Assembly: GCA_036365515.1 (NCBI GenBank)
Contig: CM070875.1
Location: 87,872,128 to 87,936,127 of the forward strand
Length of the DNA stretch: 64,000 bases
DNA from: Torymus aiolomorphi
Taxonomy: Eukaryota; Arthropoda; Insecta; Hymenoptera; Torymidae
Direction of reading: 5' to 3'
The position numbers and the translations under genes were made by a program. Positions 9,990-21,130 of this stretch are shown piece after piece (position 1 is the first letter of the stretch; each line of letters begins with the position of its first letter). Below the pieces are notes generated by a model. The model was not told the origin of the DNA. It saw only the letters and a list, made by a program, of their open reading frames with translations, and searched no databases.

Positions 9990-10085
9990 CCTTTTTACTG
10001 ATACGGCCGAGCGATCACCCATCCAAGTATTAACTGCGCCGATTGTTGCTTAACTTATGTGTACCAATGGCCAAGAACTCTTCCA
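9990..10085 (-). ncRNA. 5S rRNA-like segment, left arm
   Basis: On the minus strand this carries AAGTTAAGCAACAATCGGCG and TACTTGGATGGGTGAT-like sequence, the internal promoter and core region of 5S rRNA. It is the mirror copy of 10500-10608. The 5' part of 5S is not recognisable. Confidence 0.65.
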
Positions 10086-10499
10086 ACGATGCCTTTGATC
10101 TACTGTTTCTATAAAAGCGATATAGCAAAACCATATCATACCAACCTTAAATTTTCTTTTTATTAAATAATAGTATTTATTTACAAATAATTTATTAATA
10201 ATAACAAATTACGTATCATAAATATCCTATATATATTATGAATATTTAGCTTGAAATGAAATTCGTTGTAATTTTTGTTTTGGATAAAGATAATTTTCTA
10301 TTATAGTTAGTAAATAAACAATAAATGATACTTTGGTCATGGTACATATTTTAACATTAAAACAAATTTTAAAAAATAGCAAAGGACATTATTATTTAAT
10401 AAAACACTGTATTACTATTATTTAATAAAAAAAAAAATTAGTGTTGGTATGATATAGTTTTGCTATATCGCTTTTATATAAGCAGTAGATCAAATACAT

Positions 10500-10608
10500 C
10501 GTTGGAGGAGATCTTGGCTGCATGGTCGTCGGTTCACGTAAGTTAAGCAACAATCGGCGCGGTTAATACTTGGATGGATGACCGCTCGGCCGTATGAGTA
10601 AAAAGGCC
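10500..10608 (+). ncRNA. 5S rRNA-like segment, right arm
   Basis: Contains GTCGGTTC, AAGTTAAGCAACAATCGGCG, GGTTAATACTTGGATGGATG and ACCGCTCGG in the order of 5S rRNA positions ~25-90, covering the box A, intermediate element and box C internal control regions. A short T run does not follow directly. It may be a pol III promoter borrowed by the element, or a passenger. Confidence 0.7.
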
Positions 10609-10940
10609 TTTTTAAGTCAGTTTTCAATTTCTATAAAACACCTCCTTATTATTTGCACCATAATTTTAATATCATTTATGAAAGTATTAAAAATAATAGT
10701 TTTCTATTTATATTATATATCAAATCTTCTTATATCACATGATTTTTATCATGTATAAAATCATGTGATTTTGTACATGCCTAATCGGTTCGAAAAAAGC
10801 AAGTTATTAGTCACATTATTTAATACGTGATTCGGTAAGTGCAAAAGCACGTGCTTTTATACATGCCAAAGCACGTGATAAAGCATGTGTTTAGTATGTA
10901 TCTAATCGCATGATTTATCATGTTAAAAATTTTACCAGGG

Positions 10941-11448
10941 AAGCCTTTGCACCCATTAATCTTAGATTAAATATTAAATTCAATTTTAAGTAGATACAAA
11001 ATGTATGAGTCAAGAATATTAGTGAGCAAAGTGGTTTCGATTGGATATTCAGAAAATTGAAACTGAATACTATTCAGAAATTACAGTTACGTAAGACTTA
11101 TTATAAACGTCTAATATTATTGAAAATAGATGTTAAATGTTCTATTTGATCCTTTAAAAAGATTCAGTGAGTGGATCCATGATATAAGATGTATGAATAA
11201 TAATAACTTTCTAAATATTCTTGATATTTCAGGTATAATTCTAAATTTTCTTGATATTTCAGAAAATTGTAACTCTTTTCCCTTAGCTTAGCCAATATCA
11301 TCCCAGATCTCATTTTCAAGGATTTTAAAAGAAGAATCCAATCAAATTTTGTTCAACAAAAAATATTATACAACTCTCTCAATATCCTTCGCTGAAGGTA
11401 TACTAAAAATCAACCAATCAGAGACTTTCATAAGAGGTCATAAAAAAT
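10941..11448 (+). mobile_element. LINE 5' leader, copy C, right part
   Basis: Continuation of the LINE leader after the foldback, matching 2190-2690 and 60550-61070. It leads into the first LINE frame at 11449. Confidence 0.65.
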
Positions 11449-12903
11449 ATGGCACATTCTACAAGTAAAATGCAAACTTTTTCCCAATCAATATTCTATA
11501 CAAAAAATTTCAAGATTTTGAGTAAAAAAATAAAGTTGAATGCGCAGAATCATAAAGTATTAGATGACATACAAAAGCAATTATATCGACTAGAAATCTC
11601 ATATAATGATTTGAAGTCTTTCAATCTAGGTGGAAAAGCATCAGATAATTTGATTTTATATTTAAATATAAGAGGTTTAAAAAGTAATTTTGAAAAATTA
11701 CAAATCTGGAATAAAAGGCTCAAAATCAAACCATATGTAATAGTATTGTGCTGAAACTGGTAATTTAGAACACTACGAATATTTTAAATTAAATGGGTAC
11801 AATATATATTATAATCATAGTTATATAAACAAATCAGATGGTGTAGTCGTATATATAAAAGAAAATGTAACTCAAACAACTAATGTAATAGAATTGGGTA
11901 GGCTAAAAATCCTAAATACAATTGTAATCCTTAATAACAATAGTCAGTTGGAAACCTCATCTATGTACAGATCGCATGATTTGCATAATACAGAATTTAT
12001 TTTAAAAATAAATCAATACTTGTTACTTAAGAGAAACGTCCAAAACCATTTGATAATAGGTGACGTTAATATTAATATAATGTTACAAGACAACATTAGT
12101 CAGAATGTTCTATATAGTTTTTTTTAAAATGGCTTTTGCCGTGGCTTTACTGATACGACTAGACCATATAATATATCTACTGATAGTGGAACATGCATCG
12201 ACAATATATTTATAAAAACTAGCTTAATCCATACAAAAAGTTTCAAATTAATGACACTTATTACTGATCACTATCCACTTTTTATAGACATAAAAAAACC
12301 TTTAGTGAATACAGACATGGAAAAAAAGAAAACTAATTATTCATTGAATTACAAAAAAATTGCTATTGTAGCAAATAAAAAATATTGGACTGAATACAAA
12401 CAAATCGAAGGTCCAAACGAAGCAATAAACCTCTTTATAGATGGAATACTACAATGTCAAGAAAAATCAAAAAGGAACCCGATTAAAAACAATAATGTAC
12501 CTAGAAAAGAATGGATTACAAGTGCATCATTAAAGTCTTGTAAAAAAAAGGATAAATTATATAAAAAAATAAAAAAGATCCAATGAATGATAGCTTAAAA
12601 TGGCAATATAAAAACTATGTTAAATTTCTAAATAAAGTTATAAAATATCCCAAAACTAAATACGATAAGGATCTTATAGAAAAAAATTCAGATAATCTAA
12701 GGCAACTATGGAAAATTATAAATTTCAAACTTGGTAACAAAGGTAAAAAAAATGATAACATAAGTGAAATATATGATGAAAACAACGAGATAATAAAAGA
12801 CGAATCCGAAATTGCAAATATCATGAATGATTATTATTTTAAAATGGGTAAAGAAATGAGCGATAAAATTATTGCTTCAAGTAACAATTTAATTCAACTA
12901 CCC
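11449..12903 (+). pseudogene. LINE endonuclease and N-terminal reverse transcriptase region, frameshifted
   Basis: Frames at 11449-11754, 11894-12127, 12251-12586 and 12583-12903 together read as an apurinic-type endonuclease (EEP). LYLNIRGLKSNFEKL opens the domain; GDVNIN (near 12060) and ITDHYPLFIDI (near 12262) correspond to the usual GD-N and SDH-type catalytic motifs. A Lys-rich linker toward the RT follows. At least two frameshifts (near 11752 and 12122) and a stop at 12584 break it. The frame is then cut at 12903 by a DNA transposon and resumes at 15265. The architecture suggests a Jockey/CR1-like LINE, but clade assignment needs a tree. Confidence 0.65.
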
Positions 12904-13140
12904 CCTGGCGGAAGTAAAAATGTATTTCTCTGTAATTTTCTGTACATTACTGTACTTTTCTGTACTTTTTTGTGAATTTCTGTGAATTTCTGTGAATTTC
13001 TGTAAATTACTGTGAATTTCTGTAAATTACTGTGAATTTTGTCTGTTTTTCGGACAAAATTACAGAAATGTTTGAAAAAAGTACAAAAAAGTACAGAAAT
13101 GCACAGAAATATACACAGATGTACAGAAAAGTACAAAAAT
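12904..13140 (+). repeat. Left TIR of the CMC-type element, made of short subrepeats
   Basis: Repeated TTTCTGTGAA and TTTCTGTAC units up to a small inverted centre (GTCTGTTTTTCGGACAAAATT near 13040), followed by complementary AGTACAGAAAT units to 13140. The outer part mirrors 15150-15260. Confidence 0.7.
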
Positions 13141-13283
13141 ATATAATTCCAAAAACAATATAAAAAGCTTAAAATCCATTATTAATACTGTCACGGAGTC
13201 TTCCGTCGATGTTGGAAACAGGATGGAAGATGAGGAACCGCTCGGTCAGCATAACTAGCTCGGGATGCATTCATCGTAGCATC

Positions 13284-13354
13284 GCGACGTTAGCTCAGTG
13301 GTAGAGCGTGGGACTACAAACTTCGGGTCCGTGGGTTCGCATCACGCTCGTCGC
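13284..13354 (+). tRNA. tRNA-like sequence, probable pseudogene
   Basis: Acceptor arms GCGACG/CGTCGC pair, and the D arm GCTC-AGTGGTA-GAGC is perfect. The anticodon stem (TGGGA/CTTCG) and T stem (GTGGG/CACGC) contain mismatches, and the B box reads GGTTCGCATCA. The nominal anticodon is ACA. It lies inside a DNA transposon, so a captured or SINE-derived tRNA relic is likely. Confidence 0.5.
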
Positions 13355-14222
13355 ATATTTGTTCACTTCATTTCATTTATTTCTCACGTACGTAACAATA
13401 CGTATATTTTAATTAAAAATAGTATTATCAAACATGAGTTTAAAAAAGATACAAATATATTTATATTTTTAAATGCATTTTTTATTTAAAAAAATAAAAA
13501 TTAAAGGTTACATATAATTTATTTTAATCACTTATGCATCCTGCAGGTACCTGAGAGATGTATTTCTTTGTATTTAAATTTATTAATATACATAAATTAT
13601 GCAATTATATCGCTAGGTATACAAAAATCTTATGAATTATAATTACTTTCACATTCGCTAAAGGTTTCTAATACAGAATTAATACAATTTTTTAATATTA
13701 TGGTATAATAAAATATTCTTATTGTCTTTTCTTTATTTTTGTCGTAACACAAATAATTTTAGTTAAACCAAATTTATCTAGACGTGTTTTAATAATAAAA
13801 TCATTAATCTTAAAAGATTCTACGTAAGAATTATTAGTGTATCTTGTATCTTATAAATCATTTTTTTTATACAGTCCATCCCCGGAATAAGCGCTCTCGC
13901 AATAAGCGCGTTTTCGTAGTTTCTCGCTCAATTCTAAGAACAGAGTATTCCCACTCCGACTCAAACTACCAGCTCGAGTTAGACTTCACAACCTGTCCTT
14001 TCAATAAGTGTGCCAAGCAAAACAGAGTTTAGAAGAGACTTTTTAATAGAAAAATTTCATTTTAATCAACACACGTACACTTAAATATTCTTAAAAGTAT
14101 ATATTTTTATGCACAGCACATTTTCCTATACTGCAAACGATATTCACTCTCAAAACGCTGTATTACGTGCACTTCAATGTTGTCAACAAACTGACGATCG
14201 TCAGAACGCTTATTGAGAGGTC

Positions 14223-14256
14223 ACGCGCCGAAGAAAGAGAGAGAAAGAGAGAGACA

Positions 14257-14303
<47 letters not shown>
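14223..14303. repeat. (GA)n-rich tract
   Basis: GAAAGAGAGAG...GAGAGA interrupted only at its left side. The Ser-Leu and Glu-Arg frames across it are artefacts. Confidence 0.9.
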
Positions 14304-14306
<3 letters not shown>

Positions 14307-14653
14307 TAGATACTCGAGGGGAAAGTGGAAGGGGTACACGTTTATGTAAAAAATTCTTCCCCGTACCGGCCTAGGCGCGCTTATTACGGGGTTGCACTGA
14401 CTAAGCAAGAATTAATGAAGCCTAATTGATTTCCTTGTTCACTGAGAATATATTCCTTGCCGACACCAAGCAAAACTTATTCATTCATTTGAACGAAATG
14501 TTTGAGTCGATTTTCAAAGCTTTCAGTCAGTTCAATTACTCTATTGCCAGTAGTAAAAAGTCAGGAAAAAGTCGGTATAGATTTATAGAGGAGAAAGCAT
14601 TTCTCAACTTGAACGGGAACGAGCGTAGTACTAGTTTTTAATTTTAATAAGAG

Positions 14654-15076
14654 TCAATTTTCATTTTCGAAACCAAATGCATCGTGCATATGTAGAGGTC
14701 CCAAATTCAGAACACTTGCTGCTAAATGTAATAGTAAATGGACGTTATTCGTCATTTGTTCTTTATCATAATAATGCTGAAAATAAACACAGAATTCAAC
14801 CAATAAGTTGTGAGCACGACTGATATCATCATTACATATGAAACTTCTAGATAAAATTTCTATACCCACTACAAATTTTGATAAATGAAGCAAATATTTT
14901 TCTGGGAATATCCCTTGTAAGCATGGTACACAATAGAAGAACAGCCATGATCGCCACTCCGAAGCTTTCCACAAGTTTCTCATGCCAATTGACCTAGGAG
15001 TCCGCTTGACAGTTTGAGGATTAATAGAAGTTAATCTTTCATTTATCATAGCCAGGTGTATTTTAGAATTGTACAT
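14654..15076 (-). pseudogene. C-terminal transposase-domain protein of CMC type (partial)
   Basis: A 140-codon minus-strand frame. Its end resembles the conserved block of CMC-type transposase-domain proteins, written as NVHLLLHLAASVLNLGPLHM then HDAFGFENEN. In the family, N-H-L-L-H-L is followed by a GPL segment and an F-FE-N segment. The upstream half (WRSWLFFYCVPCLQGIFPE) also fits that family. The catalytic DDE core is absent, so only the C-terminal part remains; the frame begins inside the right TIR. This is recognition of a motif pattern, not a search result. Confidence 0.5.
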
Positions 15077-15260
15077 TTCTTTTCATCCTTGTATAATTCT
15101 GTGCATTTTTGTATATCTGTATATTTCTGTACTTTTCTGTACTTTTCTGTAATTTTATCCGAAAAGCAGACAAAATTCACAGTAATGTACAGAAATTCAC
15201 AAAAGACTATAGAAAAGTACAGTAATATTACAGAAAAATACATTGTTTACTTCCGCCAGG
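15056..15260 (-). repeat. Right TIR of the CMC-type element
   Basis: TTTCTGTAC-type units, a GAAAAGCAGACAAAATT centre (near 15165), then AGTACAG-type units ending in ACTTCCGCCAGG. Confidence 0.7.
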
Positions 15261-15264
15261 ACCC

Positions 15265-15595
15265 CCAAACAACAAAAATTCAATATTCATAAATCCTACA
15301 GATGAAATTGAAATTTAAAAGATAATTGACAATTGAAAATCAAGAATGGAGGAGTTGATAAAATAAATGCTAAGACACTCAAAACAATATTTGATCATAT
15401 AGCAGATCCATTGGCACATATCAGTAAATGTATTGAAAAAGCAATATGTCCGGATGCGCAAAAGCTACTGAAGTGGTGCCAATTTATAAATCAGGGAAAA
15501 AATTAGTACTGAATAACTATAGGCCAATACTTTAATATCAAATATTGCATACATTTTCGAAAAGGTAATCTACAAAAGAATTTTTGATTTTTAAT
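15265..15595 (+). pseudogene. LINE reverse transcriptase segment, continuation after the insertion
   Basis: Read with several frame changes, this gives D-x-I-N-A-K-T-L-K, HIADPLAHIS, EVVPIYKSGKKL and LNNYRPI, the finger-region motifs of LINE reverse transcriptases. It is followed by FEKVIYKRIFDFL. The RT stops there, so palm motifs are missing. It completes the element that starts at 11449. Confidence 0.6.
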
Positions 15596-15665
15596 CGTGT
15601 TGGTATATCAACTTTGTATGAGTCAATTAATTGACTCATACAAAGTCGATATACCAACACGATTA
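15591..15665. repeat. Near-perfect 37-bp inverted repeat with no loop
   Basis: Arms TAATCGTGTTGGTATATCAA(CTTTG...) and its complement meet at AATTAATT near 15627, with one or two mismatches. It sits exactly where the LINE RT breaks off. Confidence 0.85.
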
Positions 15666-15739
15666 TTAATACTAACATGAGTGAATATAATAACTATGAT
15701 GAAATTTTTTATTTTATTTACAAGCATAAAATCGACGCC

Positions 15740-15965
15740 CCCCATTCGTATGATCGTATCTTTTTGGACCTATGCAGTATAATCGTATCTCATCGAAAAT
15801 TCTGTATCATCGTACCTAAAACGTAAATTCAACATGATTGTATTTCAAACGAGCGTTCAACATAATCGTAATTAAAATACCGATGCAACAAGATCGTATT
15901 TAAATAGACAATTCAATATAACCGTAACTCGAACGTCCGTGTAACAAAATCGTATCTCAGAAGAG
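15740..15965 (+). repeat. Degenerate ~34-bp tandem repeat around ATCGTATC
   Basis: ATCGTATC-like cores (variants ATCGTACC, ATTGTATT, ATCGTAAT, ACCGTAAC) recur eight times at roughly 30-36 bp intervals, each preceded by an AACA- or TATA-rich segment. No coding potential. Confidence 0.55.
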
Positions 15966-16074
15966 AAGAATATTTTAAAAGTAAAACCATAGCGAAATGC
16001 TACAAAAATTTAATATGATATGCTGAAGCATTCAGAAAATTTGTATAATAGTATCATTTTTATTGAGTATACAT

Positions 16075-16215
16075 CGTCGCGCGGTACGAACAAAGCCAAC
16101 TTTGAAGTTACAGGCGAAGAAAAGCCAAGACCGCGTCTAATGCGAAGCTAGTTTGACTTTTCCCAGGCGAAGAAAAGCCAGTTTGTGCCGTCCCTGGACG
16201 AAAAATCCAAAGTGA
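16075..16215 (+). repeat. Repeat with AGGCGAAGAAAAGCC units, shared with 47716-47935
   Basis: Begins with the block AAGCCAACTTTGAAGTTACA, also at 47745, then ~35-bp units containing GGCGAAGAAAAGCCAG and ending CCGTCCCTG. Three units here, about five in the other copy. Confidence 0.65.
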
Positions 16216-16324
16216 CTTCAGCTTTTGTACACATAATAATAGATTACTTATGAAATTTAATTTTGAGTAGATATGAAGAATGCGAATAGAGTGTATTGTA
16301 GCAGTGTAAGCGGATCCCATTGAA

Positions 16325-16925
16325 AATTGAGGAAAGTGAATATAAATGTTATTCTAAGCCTGTTCCGCTGAAAATACTGTTGAAAATAGATGTTTTATGT
16401 ATTATTTATGCTTTGACAAAATTCAGTGACAAGATCCATGACATGAGATGTATGAATAATATTAAGTTCTCAAACCTATCCGGTTGTCAAAAATAAAAAT
16501 TATTGGTTTCTATTGACATTTAAAAAATATGTAACACTTTTTTCAAGAAGATTTGCTAATCTCGGTCCAAAGCTTGTTCTAAAGGATTTTTAATAAAGAA
16601 TCAGAAAAAATTTTGTCGAAAAACAAAATTCTGCCACACTTTTTTTTTTTTTTTTTTAGATGAAGGTATACTAAGAAGCTACCAATCAGAAACTTTAAAA
16701 ATTGGTCATAAAATAAATATGACCATACTCTACAAGTAAAATGCTAACTTTTTTCCAATCAATGTACTATACAAAAAGTTTCAGGATTTTGTGTAAAAAA
16801 ATTAGAAAAATTGAGTTTTCACCCAAAATTCAAAAAAAAAATTTTTCATGTAGTATAACTTTTGTAATTATTAAAATACTAGTTAACTCACCAAGCCTAA
16901 GCGATTTTAAAATTTTGAGCTGCTG
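16325..16925 (+). mobile_element. LINE 5'-end fragment, copy D
   Basis: Matches the LINE leader and the first ORF codons (AAAATGCTAACTTTTTTCCA...). It ends in a segment (GCGATTTTAAAATTTTGAGC) shared with the end of copy B (61276-61295). Confidence 0.55.
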
Positions 16926-17165
16926 ACTTCATGTGAAATATCCTATATGAGGCGTTTCATGTCAACTGCCCCAGCGCCGCGCGCGAGCGCCAAATCGTGC
17001 TATTTCTAACTTATGTTTATGATACTAAAATGTAACTACAAAAATTGTTTTATAAGCGTTTCCGACGTATTTTTTCCTCAGCTTTCCAATGGTGTAGGCA
17101 GCTTTTCCGGCATTTTCCATTTTCACATTCAAAACGTTGTAACGTTGCATTTTTACCTGTCCCAG
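16926..17165 (+). repeat. Dispersed repeat, inverted copy at 33418-33570
   Basis: 16941-17105 and 33418-33570 are reverse complements, including CGACGTATTTTTTCCTCAGC and CTTTCCAATGG. The edge GGGGCAGTTGACATGAAACG on the opposite strand is also found near 45258-45280. Family not identified. Confidence 0.55.
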
Positions 17166-17795
17166 TACCAACGCATACAACTTATTTGTACCCAGGATCC
17201 GGAGGCTGTCGCTCCGATCATCGCGGAGTCGGTGGGATGCCGACTCCTGTGCTGAGAGAGGAATGTTCTTTGGAGAAGGCGCTCGTAATAATAAAACAAT
17301 GATATGCAAACATTTTCTCTTTATTTACTTCAAGGAACACAAGTAACCAGACAATCGATTACGTGACTCTACTTTACTCGACGATAACCGCGCCGACAAC
17401 AACGGTAATTACGCGCACACTCTATGCCAATGCAGCATTCGTGATCTCGCAACCGGAGGTTTCTCGGCTCCGCACTCCAAGCCTAGGGTGATCGCCGTGC
17501 GCTGCCGATTTCTTGGCGCTCAACAGCGATGCGAACCCTCGCTCTCTCTAGGTACAAGCGAGCTGGCCAACGCGAGGCCGGTAGTCACTGTTACACGCCT
17601 GACTCTCTCGAGATTCGCTGTTGTGCTGCTCTGCTGGCTCGCCTTCGATGCGTCAGCACCGTAGTGGCTACCGCTGACTGCGATTGAAGGCGGACCCGTC
17701 GGCCGGCTGTCAATGGTGGTGGTTGCAGTGCGGCGTGGCCTGAAGCAGAGGTTGGCAGGCGGAGGAGACTCTGTCTCTCTCCGCGCGGATAATGC
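17166..17795 (-). other. GC-rich LTR-like segment, no gene
   Basis: GC content and a reverse-strand AATAAA (complement TTTATT near 17322) resemble the minus-oriented Gypsy LTRs at 21131 and 29566, but the ends are not defined. A LINE 3' fragment starts at 17796. Frames over it show no recognisable domain. Confidence 0.3.
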
Positions 17796-18708
17796 GCAGC
17801 AGGTGTCTCTCTTTCTCGACTTTAGCAAGGCATTCGATACAATATCTCTATCGAAACTTTTACGGAAGTTGCATCAGCTAGGGTTTTCCAGATCGGCTTT
17901 TCTGTGGACCAAATCATACTTGCAAGGTCGTACCCAGATGGTTTGCACAAGTAAAAATGGAAATTCTGAGTGGATAGAAACTAACCTGTGAGTTCCACAG
18001 GGCTCCGTTCTGGGACCCCTGCTATTTTGCCTTTACGTTAACGATCTGAGCGAGATACTTGATGGACGAACGATACAACACATTCTCTACGCAGATGACC
18101 TTCAAATTTACTTACATATCACCAAAGATAAAATTCTAGAGGGCTTGTCTCGACTGTCTGATGCGGCACAGATGGTGTCTGCGTGGGCGGAGAATTCCGG
18201 TCTACATCTCAATGCGGGCAAGACTAAGGCGATAATGTTTGGTTCTAGAGCGAACGTAAATTCCGTCTACTCGATGGACCTGCCAGGCATTGGTGTGGGG
18301 ACTGGGGTGCTCATCCCATTCAGTAGCGAGATTGTGAGTCTCGGTGTCACACTTGATAGTAAGTTAACGTGGAAACCGCATGTCAACCAAGTTGTAAAAA
18401 AAGTTAATAAGGCCCTATACAGTCTGCGGTTTATCAGGGCGTGTACTACCGAGACACTTCGCAAAAGATTAGTCGAGGCTTTAGTCCAACCCCACTTAGA
18501 TTACTGTTCGGTAGTATTAATAGATGCAACTAATGAACTGAAACTTAAACTTGAGCGATTGAGCAATGCATGCGTGAGATACATTCTCGGGGTTCGAAGG
18601 GATGTTCATATCACCCCCTACAGGAGAAGTTTCGGCTCGCTCCACCCGGATTCTCGCAGGCTATATTTCGTAGCCCTTCTGTTATATAAAATTAGACGAC
18701 TGCGATAA
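17796..18708 (+). pseudogene. 5'-truncated Jockey/CR1-like LINE reverse transcriptase
   Basis: Reads VSLFLDFSKAFDTI (palm motif), GVPQGSVLGP-type block (here preceded by an in-frame TGA at 17989-17991), LLFCLYVNDLSEIL, and the catalytic YADDLQIY. Then come WAENSGLHLNAGKTKAIMFG, VSLGVTLDSKLTWKPHV and LDYCSVV. These are the middle and C-terminal RT and thumb motifs of Jockey/CR1-type LINEs. Apart from the TGA the frame is open from 17796 to 18708, and a further frameshift lies in the C-terminal tail. The 5' truncation at ~17796 is typical of incomplete target-primed reverse transcription. Confidence 0.8.
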
Positions 18709-19645
18709 CCCAGTTATCTGGCTGCCTTTTTTATCGAGCACAAGCCCAGGCCAACCAGCAGGGCGTCACTTACCATCTTACTGCTCTTTCAAGAGGGCGG
18801 TGCGCCAATATTTATATGATCGTGATGCCTAGCCTCTTTAGCTGGATTTTAGGAGCTGCTAATACGAGGACCTTTTAAAATAGTTGACACGATAGTTTAT
18901 TTCATCCTTATTTTATTTATTTACTCATTCTCATTTTCAAAATTTAATTCTGAATTTAATTTATTTCCACTTCATTTTAATAGTATTTTTTGACTAAGCG
19001 GCTGTGATACGATTTTACCTACTGTGATTACAAATGTGATATTTTTCTATTGTATTTTCTACATGCTTTCTAGTTGCGATAAGGCTTTTCTTACTGTAAT
19101 TACAGATGCGATTTTATTATAATTATCCTAGTTATTTCATATTTGTATTTTCTAGTCGTATCCCTAGCTGTGATATTTTATTGTATATAAACATTTAAGT
19201 TAACTGTGCGTATTACGATTACAATCATGATATTATATTTTCTATTGCGTCTCTATCTGTGATAATCCTGTATTTCTTGAAATCGCTAATATGATGCGTA
19301 AATCGTTTTATATATTTTTATTTTTATCTTTTTTTTGTTTCTATGTATCTTCTATTTTGAAGTCGTAATTCTAGCTGTGATACTTATTGTATAGGTATAA
19401 AGGTCCTCGCTACTCAGCGTTTTCGTAACCTTAAGAATATTTTATGTTTGTATTTATTTCTTTATATGTATATTTTATGTTTGTATGATGTAAAATCAGG
19501 AGTATTTTATTTTGTTTTCACACAAGTATTACTACAGTATTATTGTTTATTTATGCACTTTGAGTAATGCTACGACAAAGTAGTTTGACTGTATTCAATT
19601 TTGCCGCGAAGGCGAATAAATTAATATCTATCTATCTATCTATCT
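18709..19645 (+). mobile_element. 3' end of the Jockey/CR1-like LINE with (ATCT)n tail
   Basis: AT-rich 3' region with repeated CTGTGATA-like phrases. It ends AATAAATTAATATCTATCTA-type sequence (19614-19645). A short tetranucleotide tail after AATAAA is usual for this group. Confidence 0.65.
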
Positions 19646-20480
19646 CTTGCGCGTGCCTCAGTGCGTGGCTGTCTCTCGCGTGGCTTATCAATTGATGTGC
19701 GGGAGTGGCTAAGTTTTCCGGTCGCGTGCTCTGACTGATGAGCCTTTACTGACTAGTCCGCGGCTCCTTCGCTGTTCCCCCTCTCCACCGCCCTTCGTGT
19801 GTGTCTCTGTGCCGATGTATAGGTGCGCGAGTTCATACCTCGCGTCATTGCCAAATCCTCGGAAAACAGAAAAAGCCCGTGTAAGTGTACGCATAAATGT
19901 TTCGTGCGTATACGAGCTTTGGCCAGCGCGGGAACGAGGAATGCGAGGCGACGCGGGCGCCGCTGTTAAGCGTGCTCCTCGTCACAGCCCATCCCAAAGT
20001 GTGAATCTGTCCGAGATCAGCGGCTTCAGTACTCCCGTACCCACGAGTGGCCATCGCCTCGTATACTCGCTAGATATGTATATATATTTTGTTCTTTTTT
20101 TTTCGGTGCCCACCAACGAAGCTCTAAGATGCTTCGCTCGTGTGCGCGCAAATCAGCTGCCCGCGAAAATCTCGCCGCGTCATTCCACCAGTTACCACTT
20201 CACAAGAATCCATCATATGCTTATCCTATACTCTCTTGCCGTCTGATAAGCCAGACGAAAGAATCAGGAAAAAAATACGCGCAATTTTCTCCTTTCTTCT
20301 CTCTCTTATCACGGCTGGAGAGGCTATCGTCATACGTAGAAAACATAGAATACCCAACACCCATACATTCACTCATTCACACTCATTTTTCCAGATCTCT
20401 ATTTCGCCGATCTGCCGAATGCTAGTTCTTGTATTTAAAAAATTAATCAGTCTTGCTAGATTTGGCGTCGACTTCCCATT
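19646..20480. other. GC-rich stretch without a recognisable gene
   Basis: Resembles the GC-rich DNA left of the LINE (17166-17795), so the LINE may have landed in one larger LTR-like element. I could not define a target duplication. Frames at 19797-20246 and 20129-20484 lack conserved motifs. Confidence 0.3.
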
Positions 20481-21130
20481 CTAGATAATTAAAAAAATCT
20501 AATTTTTGGATATAAATCCAACTATGTTTTGTTCTGTTTGTACAATAACATACAAATTCAGGTCATGTGCTCCTTGTAAAAACTGAGAAAATATTAGAAA
20601 ATCCACAGAAAGTGTCATGTTTATTTCTAAAAGAAATTTTATATTTTACATAGACATTTAGTGATATAATACTTATCTGATCGGATAATTTATTCTTTTT
20701 GTTGTTTAAAAAACTTCTGTCCTTCTAGTTCTTGTGTAGTTTTTTCATCTTAGCCAATTAAATTTAAAAAATATAACTTCAACTAATAATGTTTCCTTCT
20801 TTCGTACAATCATGTATAAATAAAGATCATTCTTCTTGTTTTGTAGATCTAAAAAAAATTTTTTTAAATCAACACAAAGAGTCGATGTTCCTTTCTCAAC
20901 AATATTGAAAAAATTTGAAATGAATATTTAGACTTATCTGATGATTATTTTTATTGTTGATATATATAGATTATTATATTATTATCGTAGACATATTTTA
21001 TTATAGTAGATAGTGCGGTATCATCATTATCATATTTTTTATTGTTACATCGTAGAGAGGTTAGTTATATTAGATTTATTATATCTAATACACGATGAAG
21101 AATCCGTGATCCACCATATTTATTGTATAT
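20481..21130. other. AT-rich, no gene seen
   Basis: Low-complexity AT-rich DNA with no ORF or repeat that I recognise. It ends in GTATAT, the left target duplication of the Gypsy element. Confidence 0.5.

Larger units (their letters stand above)
9658..10940. mobile_element. Foldback element with long inverted arms carrying 5S rRNA-like segments
   Basis: Starts CCCTGGTAAAA and ends TTTTACCAGGG. Arms of ~540 bp (9658-10195 and 10405-10940) are roughly 85-90% complementary by eye around an AT-rich ~210-bp centre. They contain repeated CACGTG-type motifs (for example AGCACGTGCTTTT). The insertion splits a LINE fragment whose uninterrupted form is visible at 2165-2185 and 60540-60555; at most a 2-bp duplication (AA) is apparent. 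No ORF is present. Superfamily unknown. Confidence 0.75.
12904..15260. mobile_element. CMC-type (CACTA/Mirage/Chapaev) transposon inserted in the LINE
   Basis: Termini CCTGGCGGAAGT (12904) and ACTTCCGCCAGG (ending 15260) with a 4-bp target duplication ACCC (12900-12903, 15261-15264). Removing it joins two parts of the LINE reading frame. The long TIRs (~200-240 bp) are built of short TGTAC- and TTTCTGT-type subrepeats. Inside are a tRNA-like sequence (13284), a GA tract (14223-14303) and a minus-strand transposase-domain ORF (14654-15076). 13360-14160 is AT-rich and shows nothing. The ORF type suggests CMC; a 4-bp duplication fits Chapaev better than CACTA. Confidence 0.65.
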
